Origin: JBAPRR01 sp049281195
GTDB lineage: Bacteria; Actinomycetota; Acidimicrobiia; Acidimicrobiales; CAVXTF01
Direction of reading: 5' to 3'
Length of the DNA: 18,422 bases
Assembly: GCA_049281195.1 (NCBI GenBank)
Contig: JBAPRR010000240.1
Span: forward strand, 1 to 18,422
Below the pieces are notes generated by a model, which was not told where the DNA came from, made no database searches, and worked only from the letters and a program-made list of their open reading frames with translations. The stretch's first letter is position 1; every line of letters begins with the position of its first letter. Below, piece after piece: positions 1 through 7,660 of the stretch. Made by a program: the position numbers and the translations under genes.

Positions 1-1121
1 CCCGGCGGTGGAGCATTTGGATCAGTCGACTTCCACACCTCGCGCACTATCACTTGCAGCGAGCCTGCGATCGGGATAGCCAGCAGGACCGCCACGAAAC
101 CGCCGAAGAAACCCCCCAGCAATCCTCCGAGATTGGCTCCTATCAACACTGCGACCAGTACGAGCAACGGATTGATCCTTACCGTCTTGCTCATGATGAT
201 CGGGTTCAATATGTGGTTCTCGACCTCCTGATATACGAGAAATACGACAACCGTAACGATAAATGCGAAAAGGCCCTCTGTCACACCGGCTATGACGGCG
301 GTGGGTATTCCGGCCAGTGCTCCCCCGACCATCGGGAGGAAATCGACCAGCGCCACCCACAACGCGAGCAACAACGCATACGGCACACCGAGCACGGTGA
401 GAGTGACGAACACGATCACGCCGGCGATGATCGAGGTCAGTAGATCGCCCACCATGTAGCCCGTGATCGAACGAGACACTTCCCCGGAGATCCTGCTCAA
501 ACGAAGAGCCCGCTGCGCGGGGAGAAGGGCCATCAGCCCGACGCGGATTTTCGGAGCCTCGACCAAAAGCAGGATCACGAGGATGAAAATCAATACGACG
601 TCGAGCACCACCGAGAACGTGGCCTTGCCGAACCGCAGCGCAGGGCCGGAAAGGTTCTGTGCGTACGAGGTCAGCTTGGGCTCGTTTTTCTTGAGCCACG
701 ATTGGAGATGGAGACGCAGAAGCTCGTGGCCGATCCAACCCTTTCCGGTTTCAGCCTTTGAGACATAGCCCGGGAGCTTGCCTATGAGGTTGGTGAGGGC
801 CGTGACGAGCGGGACGCCGAAGGAGAAGGCCAGGCCGGCGAAGACCAACAGACCGACAAATGTGACGATCCCGACGGCGTAACCACGTCTCATTCCCACC
901 CGGCGCTGGAGCAGCACCACGACCGGGTTGAGGATCAGGGCCACGAAGGCGGCGACGACCACCAAAAGGATGGTCTCGCGCAGCTTCATGACGATGATGA
1001 CCAGGGCGATGGTCACGAGGACCACCGCGTCGATGGTCAGGATTGCGCGAAGGGGAACGTGCTTCGCCTCGGCTCTGTCGAACAGGCGCTCCCTCCGCGT
1101 AGGAGCCCCCTCAGGCTGCAT
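1..1121 (-). CDS. AI-2E/PerM family transporter, C-terminus cut by window edge
   Basis: Reading the minus strand from ATG 1121 gives an uninterrupted frame of 373 residues that is still open at base 1. It is a polytopic membrane protein with hydrophobic segments near residues 27-45, 48-72, 82-108, 168-187, 225-260, 263-300 and 315-356. Family hallmarks of the AI-2E exporter/PerM group (PF01594) are visible: the DFLPMVGG motif near residue 260, EVENHILNPIIM near 299-310, and a Gly-rich stretch GGLLGGFFGGFVAVLLAIP near 332-350. Members are about 350-400 residues, so probably only a few C-terminal residues are missing. The family exports small molecules or acts in Na+/H+ antiport; the substrate here cannot be told. 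No in-frame start lies just upstream and the Shine-Dalgarno is weak. It is divergent from the flippase-like gene, 46 nt away. Confidence 0.9.
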   Translation of the reverse strand, partial: MQPEGAPTRRERLFDRAEAKHVPLRAILTIDAVVLVTIALVIIVMKLRETILLVVVAAFVALILNPVVVLLQRRVGMRRGYAVGIVTFVGLLVFAGLAFSFGVPLVTALTNLIGKLPGYVSKAETGKGWIGHELLRLHLQSWLKKNEPKLTSYAQNLSGPALRFGKATFSVVLDVVLIFILVILLLVEAPKIRVGLMALLPAQRALRLSRISGEVSRSITGYMVGDLLTSIIAGVIVFVTLTVLGVPYALLLALWVALVDFLPMVGGALAGIPTAVIAGVTEGLFAFIVTVVVFLVYQEVENHILNPIIMSKTVRINPLLVLVAVLIGANLGGLLGGFFGGFVAVLLAIPIAGSLQVIVREVWKSTDPNAPPP

Positions 1122-1167
1122 AGCCCCAGCATGGCAGGTCTGACCGCATTGGTCGTGCGAGCATGGA
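1122..1167. promoter_or_regulatory. Short divergent intergenic region
   Basis: These 46 bases separate the divergent starts of the AI-2E-family gene (ATG 1121) and the flippase-like gene (GTG 1168), so promoters for both must lie here or reach into the coding sequences. I see no clear -35/-10 pair. A weak inverted repeat GACC-gcatt-GGTC sits at 1142-1154. GGAG at 1164-1167 touches the first GTG and lies 3 nt from a second, in-frame GTG at 1171, so it does not decide the start well. Confidence 0.3.
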
Positions 1168-2331
1168 GTGGTGAGCGAGGAGGGCTACGCTCCGCCGCGC
1201 CACAGGCGGCGGCTGAGACGGGACGTCCGGTGGGGGATCACCGCGTTCATAATCGTGCTCGTCGCCGAGTACCTGGTCATCCCGGAGCTGGCCGGTGCGC
1301 GCAAGTCTCTGACCGCCCTCAGGCGGGTGAACGTCTTCTTCTTGATCATCGGGGTCCTCCTCGAAGCGGCCTCTCTTCTCTCCTATGCCCTGTTAACCAG
1401 GGCGGTCCTGCCCAAAGGGATTATCAAGCTCGGAAGGCTGCTCAGGATCGACCTTTCAGCCTTCGCCACCAGCCACGTGGTCCCCGGTGGGAGCGCCCCG
1501 GGAACGGCGCTGTCTTTCCGGCTCATGTCCGAGTCGGGCGTTGACGGCCCCGACGCCGCCTTCGCCCTCGCCACCCAGGGCGTGGGATCGGCGGTCGTGC
1601 TCAACGTCATCTTCTGGGTGGTCCTCGTCATCTCCCTTTTCATCCACGGCTTCAACGCGTCGTACCTGGTCGCAGCCGGGATCGGGGTGGTGCTGATGGG
1701 TGCCTTCGCGTCGGTGGTGCTGCTTCTCCTACGAGGGCGCGACCGCGGCATCAAGGTGATACGGCGCATCGCCGACAAGCTCCCTTTTTTGGACGGCGAG
1801 AAGACCGCCGCGGTATTCGTGCGCATCGCCGGCAGGCTGAGGACTCTGGTCGACGACAGGGAGCTTCTTAGAAGGGCGATCACCTGGGCCGCGGCCAACT
1901 GGCTTTTCGATGCGGCGTCTCTGTGGGTGTTCATCGCCGCGTTCGGCAGGTTGATCTCGCCGATCGACCTGCTGGTCGCGTACGGATTGGCGAACATCCT
2001 CGCGGTGATACCGATTACTCCGGGCGGTCTCGGGGTGATCGAGGGCGTGCTCATCCCGACCCTGCACGGCTTCGGGGTGGACAAGGGTGTCGCCACGGTC
2101 GCCGTCCTTGCGTACAGGCTGATCAACTTCTGGCTACCGATTCCGGTCGGCGGAGGCTGCTACCTGTCTCTAAGGCTGGAATCGGTGCACGGTTTCCGCC
2201 AGCGGGTCATCGAGGTAAGAAAAGCAGCGACCGAGGATCACCCTGCCGCGGCTTCGCTCAACACCGCCAACTCGACGCGCAGTGGCAATGGCAATGACGC
2301 GGAAGACCGCCAGCGCGACGGTGCGCGCTAG
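1168..2331 (+). CDS. YbhN/UPF0104 flippase-like integral membrane protein
   Basis: The product is 387 residues with a basic N-terminus (RHRRRLRRD) followed by about eight hydrophobic segments. It matches the lysylphosphatidylglycerol-synthase transmembrane-domain family (UPF0104/YbhN, PF03706). The diagnostic motif is near the end: ITPGGLGVIEGVLIPTL followed by YRLINFWLPIPVGG. The soluble aminoacyl-transferase domain of MprF is absent, so this is the stand-alone membrane form, proposed to move lipids or lipid-linked glycans across the inner membrane. A polar tail of about 50 residues ends the protein. The start could be GTG 1168 or the adjacent GTG 1171; neither has an ideally spaced ribosome site. 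The stop overlaps that of ppk1 on the other strand by four bases. The substrate is unknown. Confidence 0.88.
   Translation: MVSEEGYAPPRHRRRLRRDVRWGITAFIIVLVAEYLVIPELAGARKSLTALRRVNVFFLIIGVLLEAASLLSYALLTRAVLPKGIIKLGRLLRIDLSAFATSHVVPGGSAPGTALSFRLMSESGVDGPDAAFALATQGVGSAVVLNVIFWVVLVISLFIHGFNASYLVAAGIGVVLMGAFASVVLLLLRGRDRGIKVIRRIADKLPFLDGEKTAAVFVRIAGRLRTLVDDRELLRRAITWAAANWLFDAASLWVFIAAFGRLISPIDLLVAYGLANILAVIPITPGGLGVIEGVLIPTLHGFGVDKGVATVAVLAYRLINFWLPIPVGGGCYLSLRLESVHGFRQRVIEVRKAATEDHPAAASLNTANSTRSGNGNDAEDRQRDGAR
2328..2331. other. Shared CTAG: overlapping stop codons of convergent genes
   Basis: The flippase-like gene ends with TAG at 2329-2331 and ppk1 ends with TAG read from 2330 to 2328. Both stops lie in the single palindrome CTAG, so the convergent genes overlap by four bases. 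No room remains for an intergenic terminator, so transcripts must run into the opposite gene or end inside it. Confidence 0.95.
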
Positions 2332-4664
2332 TTGAGGGGCCCGGTGAGCGCCTCGGGATCACGCCTGCGTCGTGCACGGTCTCGTCCGAGCTCCTGCATG
2401 CGGTCCTGAACGCTTATGCCGTTTCGTTTGGCGACCCTTCTCCAGGTCCTGTCGGACGACAAGATCCACGAGTTCGTGTCGTCTGCAAGGGACAGATCGA
2501 GAATCTCGATGATGCGGCCCTGAAGCTCGGGACCCATGACCGGGAAGAGCGCCTCGACGCGCCTGTCGAGGTTCCGCTCCATCAGGTCGGCTGAACCCAC
2601 GTAGATCGCAAGAGGGCGGTCCGCAGTTCCACCGAAGCGGTATATGCGGGAATGCTCCAAGAAGCGTCCCACGATCGACCTCACCCTTATGTTCTCCGAT
2701 AGCCCGAGTACCTCGGGACGGATGCAGCAGACGCCTCTGACGATCAGGTCGATCGGTACCCCGGCGGACGAGGCCCTATACAGGCTGTCGATGATCTCGG
2801 GATCGGTCAGCCCGTTCACCTTGATCACTATCCGCCCCGCTGGGCCGGCGGATGCCTCCGCGTCGATCATCTCGACCACGCGCCGGCGAAACGCCACGGG
2901 AGCGACGATCAGCTTGCGGTAGCCGTCGTAGCGGTTGAACCCGGTCAGGAAATTGAACAGGTCCCCGACGTCTGCGGACAGATCGGGGTCGCCGGACAGA
3001 AGCCCGATGTCTTCGTACTGGCGCGCAGTGCGCGAGTTGTAGTTGCCGGTGCCGAGATGGCAGTACCTGCGGATGCCGTCTGCCTCTCGCCTCACTACCA
3101 ACGCGGCCTTCGAGTGGGTCTTGAGCCCCACGATGCCGTACACGACGTGAACGCCCGCCTCTTCCAACGCGCGTGCCCAGGTGATGTTATTGCGTTCGTC
3201 GAATCGCGCCTTCAACTCCACGACCGCTGCAACCTGCTTGCCGAGCTCCGCGGCCTGTATGAGCGAAGCCACGATGGGACTGTCACCAGACGTCCGGTAC
3301 AGGGTCTGCTTGATTGCTTGGACCTCGGGATCAGAGGCAGCTTGTGCGATGAAGGCTTCGACCGAGGTGCTGAACGAGTCGTAAGGGTGGTGCACGAGCA
3401 CGTCGCGTTCGCCGAGCACCGCGAACAGGTCTGCAGGCTCGTTGCCGGCATTGGCTAAAGGAGGAGGCGTCATCGGCGTCCACGGCTCGAAACGAAGGTC
3501 GGGCCGGTCGAGATCCGAAACCGAGAACAGACCGGAAAGATCGACAGGAGCGGTGGTGGCGTAGATGTCCTGCGCCGTCAGATTCAGCTCGTGGAGGAGA
3601 AGGTTCCTGATGTCGGAGGGCGCGGCCTCTTCGACCTCGAGGCGTACCGCCCTTCCGAAGCGCCGCCGTCTCAGCTCGAGCTCCACGGCCGCGAGAAGGT
3701 CGTCTGCCTCGTCTGCGTCGAGGCTGAGGTCGGCATTGCGTGTGACCCTGAACGCGTAGTGCTCCCCTATCTCCATAGCGGGGAACAGCGAACCGAGATG
3801 AGCCGAGATCACCTGCTCGAGCGGCACGAACCTCTCGTTGTCCGGCATCACGATGAACCGCGGCAGAAGTGGCGGAACCTTGACCCTGGCGACGCGCTCT
3901 TCGCCGCTCACCGGATCCCCTACCCGGAGCAGCAGGTTCAAAGAGAGGTTCGAAATGTACGGAAACGGGTGGCCGGGATCGACGGCAAGCGGCGTGAGGA
4001 TGGGAAAGATCTCGCGCTGGAAGACGTCCACCAGGTACTCGCGGTCGTCATCATCCAGGGAGTCCCAATCCGACAACCGGATGCCTGCTTCTGAAAGGGC
4101 GGGGAGCACCTGGTCCATGAAGATCGCGCTCTGCCTGACGACCAGGGCGTCCACAAAGCTCTTGATCGCGTCGAGCTGCTCTGAAGGACGCAGGCCGTCG
4201 GCAGACCTGGTGCGCAATCCCGCGTCCACCTGGTCCTTGAGACCGGCCACGCGGACTTGAAAGAACTCGTCCAGGCCTTCGGCGAATATGGCCAGGAACC
4301 TGACCCGTTCCAAGACAGGAAGATCGGCGTCTTCCGCCAGATCGAGCAGCCTCGACCCGAAGTCGAGCCAGGACAGCTCCCGGTTGGAGAAGCGGTCCGA
4401 GCCGAACTCGGACAGATCGATCTCGTGACCGGAGACGGGCACGGTCTCGCGTCTCGGAAGAACATGGACATGCGGCGGCTGCACCGTCGGCGAGTAAGGC
4501 GCTTCGGCTCTTGGTTCTGCGTCTGTGGTCGTCTCGGACGTCACCGTTGCTCCCTCACTTGGGGTTTCAGGTGCTTCGACCGTCGGATCACCGTCTTGGG
4601 CTGGGGAAACTACTCCTGCCAGGTCTTCCACTGTCTCTGTGGTCGCGTCCGTACCCGAAGTCAC
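2328..4664 (-). CDS. ppk1: Polyphosphate kinase 1
   Basis: The 778-residue product catalyses reversible transfer of the ATP gamma-phosphate onto inorganic polyphosphate. The N domain begins at FSNRELSWLDFG (residues 92-103) and FAEGLDEFFQVRV (127-139). The catalytic part has HHPYDSF (425-431), KQTLYRTSG (452-460), ELKARFDERNNI (483-494) and GLKTHSKAAL (513-522). H517 corresponds to the phosphorylated histidine, and H671 in FLEHSRIYRFG is the second conserved catalytic histidine. CHLGTGNYN (535-543) is also intact. The protein exceeds the usual roughly 690 residues because of an N-terminal tail of about 90 residues rich in Thr, Glu, Pro and Ala, probably disordered. Translation starts at GTG 4664; TAGCCT at 4678-4673 lies 8 nt upstream and could be a -10 box of a near-leaderless transcript. 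It is divergent from the SEDS gene and convergent with the flippase-like gene. Confidence 0.97.
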   Translation of the reverse strand: MTSGTDATTETVEDLAGVVSPAQDGDPTVEAPETPSEGATVTSETTTDAEPRAEAPYSPTVQPPHVHVLPRRETVPVSGHEIDLSEFGSDRFSNRELSWLDFGSRLLDLAEDADLPVLERVRFLAIFAEGLDEFFQVRVAGLKDQVDAGLRTRSADGLRPSEQLDAIKSFVDALVVRQSAIFMDQVLPALSEAGIRLSDWDSLDDDDREYLVDVFQREIFPILTPLAVDPGHPFPYISNLSLNLLLRVGDPVSGEERVARVKVPPLLPRFIVMPDNERFVPLEQVISAHLGSLFPAMEIGEHYAFRVTRNADLSLDADEADDLLAAVELELRRRRFGRAVRLEVEEAAPSDIRNLLLHELNLTAQDIYATTAPVDLSGLFSVSDLDRPDLRFEPWTPMTPPPLANAGNEPADLFAVLGERDVLVHHPYDSFSTSVEAFIAQAASDPEVQAIKQTLYRTSGDSPIVASLIQAAELGKQVAAVVELKARFDERNNITWARALEEAGVHVVYGIVGLKTHSKAALVVRREADGIRRYCHLGTGNYNSRTARQYEDIGLLSGDPDLSADVGDLFNFLTGFNRYDGYRKLIVAPVAFRRRVVEMIDAEASAGPAGRIVIKVNGLTDPEIIDSLYRASSAGVPIDLIVRGVCCIRPEVLGLSENIRVRSIVGRFLEHSRIYRFGGTADRPLAIYVGSADLMERNLDRRVEALFPVMGPELQGRIIEILDLSLADDTNSWILSSDRTWRRVAKRNGISVQDRMQELGRDRARRRRDPEALTGPLN

Positions 4665-4672
4665 TCACGTTG

Positions 4673-4678
4673 AGGCTA
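4673..4678 (-). promoter_or_regulatory. Candidate -10 box for ppk1
   Basis: The minus-strand hexamer TAGCCT fits the TANNNT pattern of primary-sigma -10 boxes and lies 8 nt before the ppk1 GTG. No good TTGACA-like -35 is visible at 16-18 nt. This is inference from position and pattern only. Confidence 0.35.
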
Positions 4679-4714
4679 CCGCCGACGGTACCCGTCATCC
4701 GACCGCCTCGTGGG

Positions 4715-4720
4715 TATGCT
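4715..4720 (+). promoter_or_regulatory. Candidate -10 box for the SEDS gene, leaderless start
   Basis: TATGCT at 4715-4720 matches the actinobacterial -10 consensus well. It is followed by six bases (cccggc) and then GTG 4727, so transcription would start at or next to the start codon. No Shine-Dalgarno sequence precedes the GTG, which fits a leaderless mRNA. The -35 is not recognisable. Confidence 0.45.
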
Positions 4721-4726
4721 CCCGGC

Positions 4727-6160
4727 GTGCCTCGACTGCTTAGGCGCGACCCGCCTACAGGGGTCGGGCGGGATGGGCCGGGTCAAGGCGTCGCCTCGGA
4801 TTCGCAGCGCCGATTCAAACCGGCGCGCCGCACGGAGCTTGGCCTGATCGTCTTCGGATGCCTCCTGGTCGTAGCGGCCTACGTGCTGGCGACCGTGGGG
4901 ACGACCGCGAAAATTCCCGGAAATCTGGGAATTTTCCTGGCGATAGTCCTTGGTCTGGCCTTGGTGGCTCATGTAGCCACGCGTAGATACGCCCCGGACG
5001 CGAGCCCCGTAATGCTCCCACTCGTGGTGCTTTTGAACGGCCTCGGATACGTGATGGTCGCGAGCATCGACGCCCATTATGCAAAGCTTCAGGCCGCGTG
5101 GACCGCGGCCGGCGTCGTCTTCTACGTCCTGGCCCTCGTCGTCGTCAAGCGTTCCAGGGATCTCGACCGCTACCGCTACCTGCTGCTGCTCGCGGGCGCG
5201 GCATTGTTGCTCGCACCGCTCGTCCCACATGTGGGAGAGGACATAAACGGCGCGCGGCTGTGGGTCCATGTGGGGCCGATCAACGGTCAGCCCGTCGAGG
5301 TGGCGAAGATCTTCCTGTGCATCTTCTTCGCCTCCTACTTCGTAGAGAAGCGCGAGATGCTCTCCGTGCCGACGATGCGCCTGGGCAACCGGCTTGTCAT
5401 CGATCCGCGCCCGGCGGGACCGATCATCGTGGCGTGGCTGTTCGCGATGGTCATCCTCGGTGGGGAGAACGACATCGGTTTCACCCTCATGATCTTCGTG
5501 CTGTTCGTGCTGATGCTGTGGATCGCGACGGGGCGACTGGCATGGCTCGTCGTGGGACTGATCATGTTCGCCGTCGGCGCGTTCGTGGCCAGCCATCTCT
5601 TCGCGCAGGTGAACTACCGCGTCGAGGACTGGCTCGACCCGTGGAGCAAGCAGAACTACGACCGCCCGTTAGGCAGCTTTCAGATAGTCCAGAGTCAGTA
5701 CTCGTTCGGCAACGGCGGTCTGCTCGGTACCGGCCTCGGATACGGCTTCTGGGGCAGCCCACCGCTGTTCACGACGGGCGAGCTCGCCACCGACTACATC
5801 TTCATCGTGTTCGGTCAGGAGATGGGTCTGATCGGTACGAGTGTGATCGTCGCCGCATTCCTGCTGGTGGTCGGGGCGGGCCTTCAAATAGCGCAGCGCG
5901 CGCGAACCGAGTTTTCGAGCTTGGCCGCCACCGGACTGACAGCGATACTCGGCGTGCAGGCGTTCATCATCATGGCGGGCCTGGTCCGACTTCTGCCTCT
6001 GACCGGCATCACACTCCCGTTCATGGCGTACGGGGGATCTTCGCTCGTGGCCAACTACATCATCGTCGCCTTCTTGATGAGGATCTCGGACGAGGGCAAT
6101 CGAAGCATCATCACGGCGGCCGCCACCGCGACCAGGGTGCAGGCGGCGGCGATCAACTAG
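4727..6160 (+). CDS. SEDS peptidoglycan glycosyltransferase, actinobacterial RodA type (FtsW/RodA/SpoVE family)
   Basis: SEDS proteins polymerise lipid II into glycan strands together with a class B penicillin-binding protein. From GTG 4727 the product is 477 residues: a cytoplasmic tail of about 36 residues, then about 12 hydrophobic segments. Family signatures are EDINGARLWVHVGP (171-184), the GENDIG motif (246-251), YSFGNGGLLGTGLGYG (325-340), ATDYIFIVFGQEMGLIG (354-370, with D356 at the position of the catalytic Asp) and a C-terminal LPLTGITLPFMAYGGSS. The length and C-terminal wording resemble Mycobacterium RodA, but unlike there no pbpA, pstP or FHA-domain gene is adjacent. The frame stays open back to 4511, but that part lies over ppk1 and has no membrane character, so I place the start at 4727. 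The 3' end overlaps the GH130 remnant by 8 nt. Confidence 0.93.
   Translation: MPRLLRRDPPTGVGRDGPGQGVASDSQRRFKPARRTELGLIVFGCLLVVAAYVLATVGTTAKIPGNLGIFLAIVLGLALVAHVATRRYAPDASPVMLPLVVLLNGLGYVMVASIDAHYAKLQAAWTAAGVVFYVLALVVVKRSRDLDRYRYLLLLAGAALLLAPLVPHVGEDINGARLWVHVGPINGQPVEVAKIFLCIFFASYFVEKREMLSVPTMRLGNRLVIDPRPAGPIIVAWLFAMVILGGENDIGFTLMIFVLFVLMLWIATGRLAWLVVGLIMFAVGAFVASHLFAQVNYRVEDWLDPWSKQNYDRPLGSFQIVQSQYSFGNGGLLGTGLGYGFWGSPPLFTTGELATDYIFIVFGQEMGLIGTSVIVAAFLLVVGAGLQIAQRARTEFSSLAATGLTAILGVQAFIIMAGLVRLLPLTGITLPFMAYGGSSLVANYIIVAFLMRISDEGNRSIITAAATATRVQAAAIN
4909..4936. repeat. Perfect 10-bp inverted repeat inside the SEDS coding sequence
   Basis: GAAAATTCCC at 4909-4918 and its exact reverse complement GGGAATTTTC at 4927-4936 flank an 8-nt loop (ggaaatct). 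A G-U and a G-C pair could extend the stem to 12 pairs with an AAAT tetraloop. It encodes residues 61-70 (AKIPGNLGIF) and is strikingly AT-rich for this GC-rich gene. Role unknown. Confidence 0.8.
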
Positions 6161-6443
6161 CCGGAGCTACAGCACAGCCGATCGTCGAGTCGGCCATGCC
6201 GAAATAGAGATACAAGTGCTTGTCGAACAGGGCCTGACCGGGTTGGTAGCTGAAAGCCGGGAACGCCGGATCACCGCGCTCGAGGCGGTTGGCTCCGTTG
6301 TGGATCAGGACGATGCCCTGATCGGTCAGAAGCGCCGGAGGACCGGGTTCGACCAGGAGCGAATCGAAGCGGTGGGGTCGGTGGAAGGCCACGGGACGCA
6401 AGACCTGAAGACCCCGGGCGAACTGCATGGGTCGCTTCTCCAT
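6153..6443 (-). pseudogene. Internally deleted remnant of a GH130 beta-mannoside phosphorylase/hydrolase gene
   Basis: The frame from ATG 6443 encodes 96 residues that match only the distal part of glycoside hydrolase family 130 (DUF377, five-bladed propeller enzymes of about 300-370 residues acting on beta-mannosides). Residues 26-41 read FDSLLVEPGPPALLTD, followed by GIVLIHNGAN (43-52), RGDPAFPAF (56-64) and YQPGQALFDK (66-75), all family-like. Position 75 then jumps directly to LYLYFGMADSTIG (77-89), which in the family lies about 50 residues further on, so an internal block is missing (junction near 6218). Nearly all the N-terminal blades and catalytic residues are absent. The start lies 25 nt after the GH1 stop and has a plausible GAGG ribosome site, so a small peptide may still be made. 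It shares 8 nt with the end of the SEDS gene. Confidence 0.72.
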
Positions 6444-6468
6444 TGGGTCGCCTCTAACGAGTCGTCTG

Positions 6469-7641
6469 TCACCCGGTCGCTTCCTGCTGGAAGATGCGGG
6501 CACTAGGCCGGGATACCCGCTGTGCGTCGATGAGTCCGAACCGGACGTCGAAGCCGTGGAGCCACTCGTAGTTGTCGACCGCGGTCCAGTGGAAGAGCCC
6601 GCGCACATCGATTCCCACGTCGATGGCCTGGTGGACCACCTCGAGGCCCCGGGTCAGGTATGCCGCACGGACCTGGTCGTCATCAGTGCCGATGCCGTAC
6701 TCGGCCACCAGTAGCGGCGCGTCCGGCAACTCCTCGTGCAGGTCTTCGAGGACGAGACCCAGGCCATCGGCCCAGGTGCCGTAGCCGAGCGGAGAGACCG
6801 GAGCCTCGGGCGGGTGGATGGCCAATCGGCCGTGTCGCACCCCCATGGCCGCGTAGTACGAGAACCCGATCAGGTCGAACGACCCGGCGAGCTCGGGGCG
6901 CTCGAGCGGTGGCCGTCCCGGCACCCGGAGCACGCCATCGCGGAACAGACCAATTCCGGGAGCCCAGTAGAAGTCGTAGAGGCTGCGGGCCGTCTCTGTA
7001 GTGGCCGGGTCGTCGTCAGCCCGAACGATGGGGGACAGACCGAAGATGGACGACACAGGCGATCCGGTCTGCTTGAGGCGCACCGCGGCCTCTGCCGCGG
7101 CCAGATGCATGGCTTCATGCACCACGGCCACCTCGTCACGATCGTCATGGCCGGGGGGCCAGCCTCGGCCCCCGTAGGCGGCTCGGGCGTAATAGTTGAT
7201 CTCGTTGATCGGTTGCCAGCCGCCAACCAGGTCGGAGAAGGTCTCGGCCACGAACTCCACGTGGCGCCGCCACCGTTCGGTCCGGTTGGTCTCCAGCAGG
7301 AATCCCCCCTCTTGGAGGAACCATCGGGGCAGGGTGAAGTGGTGCAGGCAAACCCACGGTGACACCCCGGCATCGCGGGCCGCCGTCAGCACTGCGCGGT
7401 AGTGCGCCACCGCCTCCGGGTCGTGCACGCCGGGCTCGGGTTCCAGACGGGCCCACTCGAGGGAGAGCCGGTGATGCGTGAGGCCCAAACCGGCCAGCAG
7501 CGCAAAGTCCTCGCCGTACCGGGTGGCGAACCCGTTGCCGTCACCGGAGCGCGGTGCGTGGCCGGAGCGTTCCCACTCCCACCAGTCCGACGCCGGTGCA
7601 GCTCCCTCGCACTGGGTCGACGATGCGCCGGTCCCCCACAA
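6469..7641 (-). CDS. Glycoside hydrolase family 1 protein (beta-glucosidase-like), start uncertain
   Basis: The 390-residue frame shows a complete GH1 TIM-barrel layout: LWGTGASSTQCEGA at the N-terminus, HHFTLPRWF (100-108), acid/base Glu147 in WQPINEINYYA (the usual NEP is NEI here), nucleophile Glu314 in LVAEYGIG, and the substrate-site strand FHWTAVDNYEW (350-360) followed by FDVRFGL. GH1 enzymes cleave beta-glucosides, galactosides or mannosides; the substrate here is unknown. It is shorter than the usual 440-480 residues. The start is odd: conserved N-terminal wording WPSGFLWGTG continues upstream of TTG 7641 in the same frame, yet between the in-frame stop at 7705 and TTG 7641 there is no ATG, GTG or TTG. 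ATG 7657 is out of frame. It sits 19 nt after the nuclease gene and 25 nt before the GH130 remnant. Confidence 0.85.
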   Translation of the reverse strand: MWGTGASSTQCEGAAPASDWWEWERSGHAPRSGDGNGFATRYGEDFALLAGLGLTHHRLSLEWARLEPEPGVHDPEAVAHYRAVLTAARDAGVSPWVCLHHFTLPRWFLQEGGFLLETNRTERWRRHVEFVAETFSDLVGGWQPINEINYYARAAYGGRGWPPGHDDRDEVAVVHEAMHLAAAEAAVRLKQTGSPVSSIFGLSPIVRADDDPATTETARSLYDFYWAPGIGLFRDGVLRVPGRPPLERPELAGSFDLIGFSYYAAMGVRHGRLAIHPPEAPVSPLGYGTWADGLGLVLEDLHEELPDAPLLVAEYGIGTDDDQVRAAYLTRGLEVVHQAIDVGIDVRGLFHWTAVDNYEWLHGFDVRFGLIDAQRVSRPSARIFQQEATG

Positions 7642-7660
7642 AAAGCCCGACGGCCATTTC

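Noticed and set aside
22..738. 238-codon minus-strand open frame at the left end
   Set aside because: It is an alternative frame of the AI-2E-family gene, whose own frame runs from 1121 off the left edge with proper membrane segments and motifs.
4511..4726. N-terminal extension of the SEDS gene to 4511
   Set aside because: This part lies over the ppk1 N-terminus and encodes no family sequence; GTG 4727 has a -10 box at leaderless spacing and leads into the conserved protein.
4676..5596. 306-codon minus-strand open frame opposite the SEDS gene
   Set aside because: The composition is highly charged (His, Asp, Arg, Gln) as expected of an antisense shadow of a membrane protein gene; the plus-strand product has clear SEDS motifs.
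5098..6207. 369-codon plus-strand open frame overlapping the SEDS gene in another frame
   Set aside because: Arg/Gly/Pro-rich translation without motifs; a GC-rich shadow frame.
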